DNA of 64,000 nt from Pseudomonas paraeruginosa PA7 (GTDB taxonomy: Bacteria > Pseudomonadota > Gammaproteobacteria > Pseudomonadales > Pseudomonadaceae), in assembly GCF_000017205.1 (NCBI RefSeq), contig NC_009656.1, positions 62,001-126,000 on the forward strand, written 5' to 3'. The translations under genes and the position numbers were made by a program. Position 1 is the first letter of the stretch. Each line of letters starts with the position of its first letter. Of the stretch, positions 60,118-64,000 are shown in pieces. The notes under the pieces were generated by a model, which had not been told where the DNA came from, ran no database searches, and saw only the letters and a list, made by a program, of their open reading frames with translations.

Positions 60118-60516
60118 ATGGCCACAGAGCTGACCATTGGCAAGCTGGCAGACGCCGCCGGGGTGAACGTCGAGACGATCCGCTACTACCAGCGACGCGG
60201 GCTGCTGGATGAACCAGCCAAACCCTTGGGTGGCCATCGGCGCTATCCGGTGGACATGGTGAAGCGACTGCGTTTCATCAAGCGGGCTCAGGCGCTGGGT
60301 TTCACGCTCTCGGAAGTCGGTGGACTGCTGACGCTGGATGAGTCGTGCGCCTGTGCCGAAACGCGAGCACGGGCTGCACGCAAGCTCGCGTTGATCGAGC
60401 AGAAGATGGCCGACTTGGTCGTCATGCAGCAACTGTTAGGCGAACTGGTGCAGCAATGTGATGCGGGAGACGGCGGAACGATCTGCCCGATCATCGAGGC
60501 ACTGATCAGAGAGTAA
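60118..60516 (+). CDS. merR: Mercury-responsive regulator, Tn5563 copy
   Basis: A 132-residue MerR-family regulator. [23 protein letters not shown], and the Hg(II) Cys residues appear as ESCACAETRA, QQCDAGDGG and TICPIIEAL. Divergent from merT. Together with the two other copies this gives three MerR proteins recognising near-identical dyads. Confidence 0.94.
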   Translation: MATELTIGKLADAAGVNVETIRYYQRRGLLDEPAKPLGGHRRYPVDMVKRLRFIKRAQALGFTLSEVGGLLTLDESCACAETRARAARKLALIEQKMADLVVMQQLLGELVQQCDAGDGGTICPIIEALIRE

Positions 60517-60569
60517 TGCCTGGCGGGTGAGCTGGAGATCGGAAAGCCCCTTTACGGTGGGATTCAGAG

Positions 60570-60607
60570 CTTACGTTGGTTTTTGGTTCCATTGCTCCCC
60601 AAACCCC
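60570..60607 (-). repeat. Tn5563-type inverted repeat, right
   Basis: Exact inverted copy of the 38-bp repeat at 54355-54392, ending in CCCC at 60607. It marks the right end of the transposon, about 210 bp before the AraC-type gene. Confidence 0.95.
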
Positions 60608-60818
60608 AGGTACTGTAAAATAGAAGAGTGAGCACTTGATTTGCTGGTGCTTTCAAACAACGGTGTTGTTTTTTTAACAGCCGAACTGGAAAGGGAGGCT
60701 GAGCTGCTCAGTGATCACTTTATCCGTTGGCTGATTTACGCCGGCATGTTCGCTACAGGCACTGAACGACAACGCAGATGGTATGGTCTGTGCGTTCTGA
60801 CTCGTCAAGGATCGGCCA

Positions 60819-61664
60819 ATGGATCGTTTGTCTAATTTGCTCTCGCGGTTCGGCGTGCGGGCCAATCTGTTCTATGACGGCGACCTATGCGGCTCTGCAT
60901 CTTACGATGGCGCCGAGCGGCGAGGTTATATCCATCTGCTTCAGGCCGGCAGCGTGACGTTGCTTGGTCCCGATCGCAAGGATTTGCAGCTCACTCGCCC
61001 TAGCTTGATTTTTATGCCACGCCCCGCCAAGCATCAATTGTTTGCGGGTGAGTCCGATGGCGCAAAGTTGTTGTGTGCTTCCATGGAGTTTGAGGGCGGA
61101 ATTGATAATCCTTTGTCGGCTTCATTACCGGACTGTTTGGTGCTCGCACTCGATGATCTGCCCATGCTGGCAGACACGTTGGAGTGGATGTTTGCCGAGG
61201 CGGCAAATGTGCATTGTGGAAGGGAAGCCGCGCTTGAGCGCTTATTTGAGCTCCTAATCATTCTGTTGCTCCGTTACCTGCTCGATCATCACCAGTTGCG
61301 CACCGGAATGATGGCTGGACTGGCCGACATGCGGCTTGCCCGATCGCTTTTACAGATGCACAACTCCCCGGAACATGCCTGGTCAATAGCAGAGCTGGCC
61401 AGTGAGTCAAATATGTCACGCGCTGCGTATGCCGTGCATTTCAAGAGTGTCATCGGACAGACGCCTGCTGATTATTTGTTGAGTTGGCGAGTTAGCCTGG
61501 CTCAGAAGCTGATGCGAGAAGGGCGCTCGATTACGCTGATTGCAGCTCAAGTCGGCTACGAAAGTCCTTCGGCGCTGTCTCGCGCATTTAGACGCAAGAC
61601 GGGGTTGAGCCCTCGTGACTGGTTGAAAGATCTGGCGGGGGAAAATGATGGCAAAAAGGCCTAA
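60819..61664 (+). CDS. AraC-family regulator with cupin domain (RclR-like)
   Basis: A 281-residue regulator: N-terminal cupin sensor (residues about 1-140) and C-terminal double HTH (WSIAELASESNMSRAAYAVHF and ITLIAAQVGYESPSALSRAF). Two Cys in the sensor, Cys24 (GDLCGS) and Cys86 (LLCASM), lie near the positions of the redox Cys21 and Cys89 of E. coli RclR, which senses reactive chlorine. The gene converges with an RclC-like gene (DUF417), the same partner as in the E. coli rcl locus, where they are divergent. Assignment is by this pairing, not by direct proof. Confidence 0.82.
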   Translation: MDRLSNLLSRFGVRANLFYDGDLCGSASYDGAERRGYIHLLQAGSVTLLGPDRKDLQLTRPSLIFMPRPAKHQLFAGESDGAKLLCASMEFEGGIDNPLSASLPDCLVLALDDLPMLADTLEWMFAEAANVHCGREAALERLFELLIILLLRYLLDHHQLRTGMMAGLADMRLARSLLQMHNSPEHAWSIAELASESNMSRAAYAVHFKSVIGQTPADYLLSWRVSLAQKLMREGRSITLIAAQVGYESPSALSRAFRRKTGLSPRDWLKDLAGENDGKKA

Positions 61665-61693
61665 GGCATTACTGCCTTAAGCCATTGAAAAAA

Positions 61694-62212
61694 TTATGCA
61701 TTAATTTTACGTTTTTCCAGTTCAACCAGCGAATGGCCTGCCACAAATATCGAAACAGCAAGCAACCCTAAGTCTTTAAGCAGAAACTGACCTGGCGCAA
61801 CGGAAATCGCCGGAAACCCTAAACTAGGCTCAATGACGCCCGGAGTGGAAAACATAAAGCTAAGGGTTGTGAAGAACAGGCCTGCAGACAGAGCGCCTCC
61901 TACCACGGATAGTTTGGGCGACAGCATGCGGCCTGCGATCAGAGTGCCGATCGAAATCTCTAGTATGCCGAGCAGGCTGGAGAACATGTCGACCGAAAAA
62001 ATGCTATACACCCATCCCAAAAGCGGGCTGTTGCTCACCAGTGGAACCAGGCCCTCGGCCTCGTAGTGGGTAAATTTCATGCCGCCGAACCAGAAGTAAA
62101 TAATAGCGAGAGCCAAGTACGCGCCATAGATACCTAGCCCCATAGTTTTGGTTCCAAGCGTTAAGTGGGCCTGTACGCTGGACTTCGAGTTTTCAATGCC
62201 TATGGTTTTCAT
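61694..62212 (-). CDS. DUF417 inner-membrane protein (RclC/YkgB-like)
   Basis: A 172-residue protein with four membrane helices. The segment YFWFGGMKFTHYEAEGLVPLVSNSPL is the hallmark of DUF417, whose E. coli member RclC gives resistance to hypochlorous acid. Ends are cytoplasmic and Ser/Lys-rich. It is transcribed toward the RclR-like gene, 29 bp apart. Mechanism in the family is unknown. Confidence 0.88.
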   Translation of the reverse strand: MKTIGIENSKSSVQAHLTLGTKTMGLGIYGAYLALAIIYFWFGGMKFTHYEAEGLVPLVSNSPLLGWVYSIFSVDMFSSLLGILEISIGTLIAGRMLSPKLSVVGGALSAGLFFTTLSFMFSTPGVIEPSLGFPAISVAPGQFLLKDLGLLAVSIFVAGHSLVELEKRKINA

Positions 62213-62954
62213 GTCTGAGCTTCCAGTAGTGAGTGAGAGTGTGTTGGCTGCCGAACGCCGTATGCGTTGGCGATGAGATTATTATGGCTGGCATCTCTAA
62301 TCAAGAGGCATCAGAAAGTATTGATTTCAGTGCAGATCGTCTTGGGCGGTGCAATTCGCGATGAAGGGATCGCCGTGGAGAGCGATGAGTGCACTATTTC
62401 GATAAAGGAGTCGTTTTACATAGGTCGATGAAGCGCGTTGCGGCATCGCCTACTGTCATTTCTCAAATCTGACTATGGGGCTTGGGGCGAAGGGCGGCAC
62501 TGACTAGGCTTAGAACAGCTACCAACTAGCCGCGCGGCCGCGATGCACAAAGAATGGTAACTGAGCCGTGAGTGCGGTGGGCGCCCGCATTTATTTCCAA
62601 ACCCTACAGATACATCGATCTTCGACTTCAACCGGGCAGATAGCTGTTGCAGCAAGCCTATCAATCGACTTTGACGTGTTAAAGAGGATAGGTTTTCCAG
62701 GGTTGGGGAACAGCCAATGTCATCAACCTAAGCTGCAGCCCTGCCCAAGGCAAGCCCCCCGAAGCAGCCAGCCGCCATGGCCGTCGGGCGATGACCAGGC
62801 CTCTGCCGCTCAATCAGGCGGTCTAGCTGGGCTGGCGGTGATGTGATCATCGTCTGTTCCGGCTGTCTAGGCGAGATTTCTCGTTCTCCGGACGAGCCTA
62901 TGCCGACCGCTTGTGACCAGCTTTTTTGCACGGAGGTTGGGCGGTGGTGTTTCT
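62213..62954. other. Gap before the IS4-type element, no secure gene
   Basis: This 742-bp region between the DUF417 gene and the transposase has only short frames. One, at 62273-62431 (52 residues, starting RLLWLASLIKRH), follows no good ribosome site and has no known family. The end of the IS4-type element must lie somewhere before 62955, but I did not identify its inverted repeat. Confidence 0.45.
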
Positions 62955-64000
62955 TCAGCGCGTCGGTTTGTAGCCCTCACAACCTCGGCTGGCTGCGCGT
63001 TTGCGTTGGCGCGCAAAGCTACGGCCTGAGCGTACGGCACTGAGGCTTTTAGCCATCAAGGCCAGCACATTGCTCAGCCCCTGAGCACAGTGCCGCACCA
63101 GCAGCTCGACCAGGGTATTTTTGAGCCGTGACACGCCTTGGGTGAAGTTGACTTTCCATCGCAGCTTGCGACCTTTGTGGCGCTGTTCGATGACCGGCTG
63201 TAGCAGGTGCTGCATCAACAGCGCCAGGTTCTTCAACAGTTGAGCGGCATGAAAGTCCTGCTTTACAGCGGTCACGCTGCGGCCGCTGAAGTTGTCCAGC
63301 GTCAGGGTTTGTTTGAGGCGACGGAAATCGGTTTCGATGCCCCAGCGGCGGTGGTAAAGCTCGGCAAACACCTCAGCGGGAAAGGCTTCTCGATCCAGCA
63401 GCGAGGTCAGCAATACTTCGCTTTCGCCGTTGGCCAACTCGACCCGGATCAGTCTCAGCTCGATCTGGCTGGCAGGATCAACGCCAGCCTCGGAGCAGAA
63501 CAGACGTGCTTCAGGATGGTTGGCCACGAAAAGCTGTGTGTCTTCAACTTGGCCAGAGTGTAGAAACGCTTTGACCTGGGCGTTATAGCCACAGGGCAGG
63601 CGCATCAGAAAGTGCCGCTGTTGCTGCGCGAACAGCGCGAATAACCAGTGCCCAGGGTAACCACGGTCAAACAGCGTCAGGCTGTCAGCCGGCAGGTGCT
63701 CAAGGTGCAGATGGGCACAGTCGCGCTCGCCGACGGTCAGGGGCACGATCAGGCTATGCAAGGTTTGACCGTCAGCGACTTCGTAGAGTGTGGACAAGCG
63801 AGCCATGGGAAAGCCAGAGTGACTGCCAAAGAAGGTCGCCATGGTCGACTCCAGGGGTAAATGCACGGTCGAGCCATCCACCGCGAGCACCCTCAGCCCA
63901 CGCCACTTCTGACGCAGCCCGAAGCAGTCAATTTGTTGCTGCAGGAGGCGATTGAGACTTTCAAATACCTCGGGGTTGAGCTTTTTGCGCGCTTTGCAGA
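62955..64000 (-). mobile_element. IS4-family transposase, 5' part beyond window
   Basis: The frame runs from the window edge to a stop at 62955 (about 348 residues visible). Motifs fit an IS4-type DDE transposase: VLAVDGSTVHLP (first Asp), TLFDRGYPGHWL (second Asp) and the YREK-like YHRRWGIETDFRRLK (Glu). The C-terminal tail is basic. The coding start and one end of the IS are outside. Confidence 0.88.

Larger units (their letters stand above)
54355..60607. mobile_element. Tn5563-like Tn3-family transposon with merRTP and PIN toxin-antitoxin
   Basis: A complete 6,253-bp unit with perfect 38-bp inverted repeats. Gene layout: tnpR (minus), res region, antitoxin and PIN toxin, tnpA (plus), a short operon of merT, merP and a GDCC-type protein (minus) and a divergent merR. 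This layout matches Tn5563 from Pseudomonas. The mer part lacks merA, so it can only import mercury unless another merA helps, and here the neighbouring Tn501-type and GInt merA could. Confidence 0.93.

Noticed and set aside
54350..60612. 5-bp target duplication for the Tn5563-like transposon
   Set aside because: The left and right flanking five bases (AACGC and AGGTA) are different.
60641..60835. 64-residue frame between the Tn5563 end and the AraC-type gene
   Set aside because: It overlaps the start of the regulator, has no good ribosome site and no family similarity.

Overview
This window is a Pseudomonas aeruginosa chromosome segment, recognised from its GC-rich codon use and the PAO1-like gene order kptA, DUF1993, LysR, MBL, DsbA-like, osmC, lipoproteins, HAD phosphatase, gamma-carbonic anhydrase, prlC, YheV-like and PA0069-type radical SAM. 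That core block fills bases 1 to about 14101. There the radical SAM gene, which has a LexA box upstream, is cut after its first cluster cysteine by a large accessory island that runs past the right edge of the window. The other half of the gene is not visible.

The island is a mosaic of mobile elements. (1) 14.2-21.3 kb is an AT-richer, translationally coupled five-gene module: two very large tyrosine recombinases, a protein joining a helix-turn-helix, a coiled coil and a P-loop, a small HTH protein and a third recombinase. It looks like a rearranged relative of the ginABCD recombination module. (2) 21.5-31.4 kb is a defence region: type I restriction-modification (hsdM, hsdS, hsdR), an Xre repressor, an unassigned winged-helix plus SF2 helicase pair, and an AbiEi-like gene without a visible toxin. 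(3) 33.4-49.8 kb is an SOS-regulated umuDC operon whose umuC lies in three pieces. A 4.8-kb Tn554-like element (two tyrosine recombinases, a cupin and a short chlorite dismutase) splits the gene at one site. A 9.8-kb GInt-type element (ginABCD plus merRTPCA and a membrane gene) splits it at a second site about 140 bp away. (4) 49.8-54.35 kb is the mer arm of a Tn501-like transposon (merRTPADE plus an EAL-domain gene), cut off by (5) a complete 6,253-bp Tn3-family transposon of the Tn5563 type at 54.36-60.6 kb. It has perfect 38-bp inverted repeats, tnpR, a PIN toxin-antitoxin pair, tnpA and a short merRTP operon without merA. (6) 60.8-64 kb holds an RclR-like AraC regulator, an RclC-like DUF417 membrane protein and an IS4-family transposase cut by the window edge.

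Taken together, the cargo covers mercury resistance three times over (two merA copies, three merR-merT control regions of the same design), oxychlorine defence (chlorite dismutase and the rclR/rclC-like pair) and anti-phage functions. Two SOS genes (the radical SAM gene and umuC) have been destroyed by tyrosine-recombinase elements. The recombinase modules are the most unusual content. Three different sets, none of the usual single-integrase kind, lie within 35 kb.
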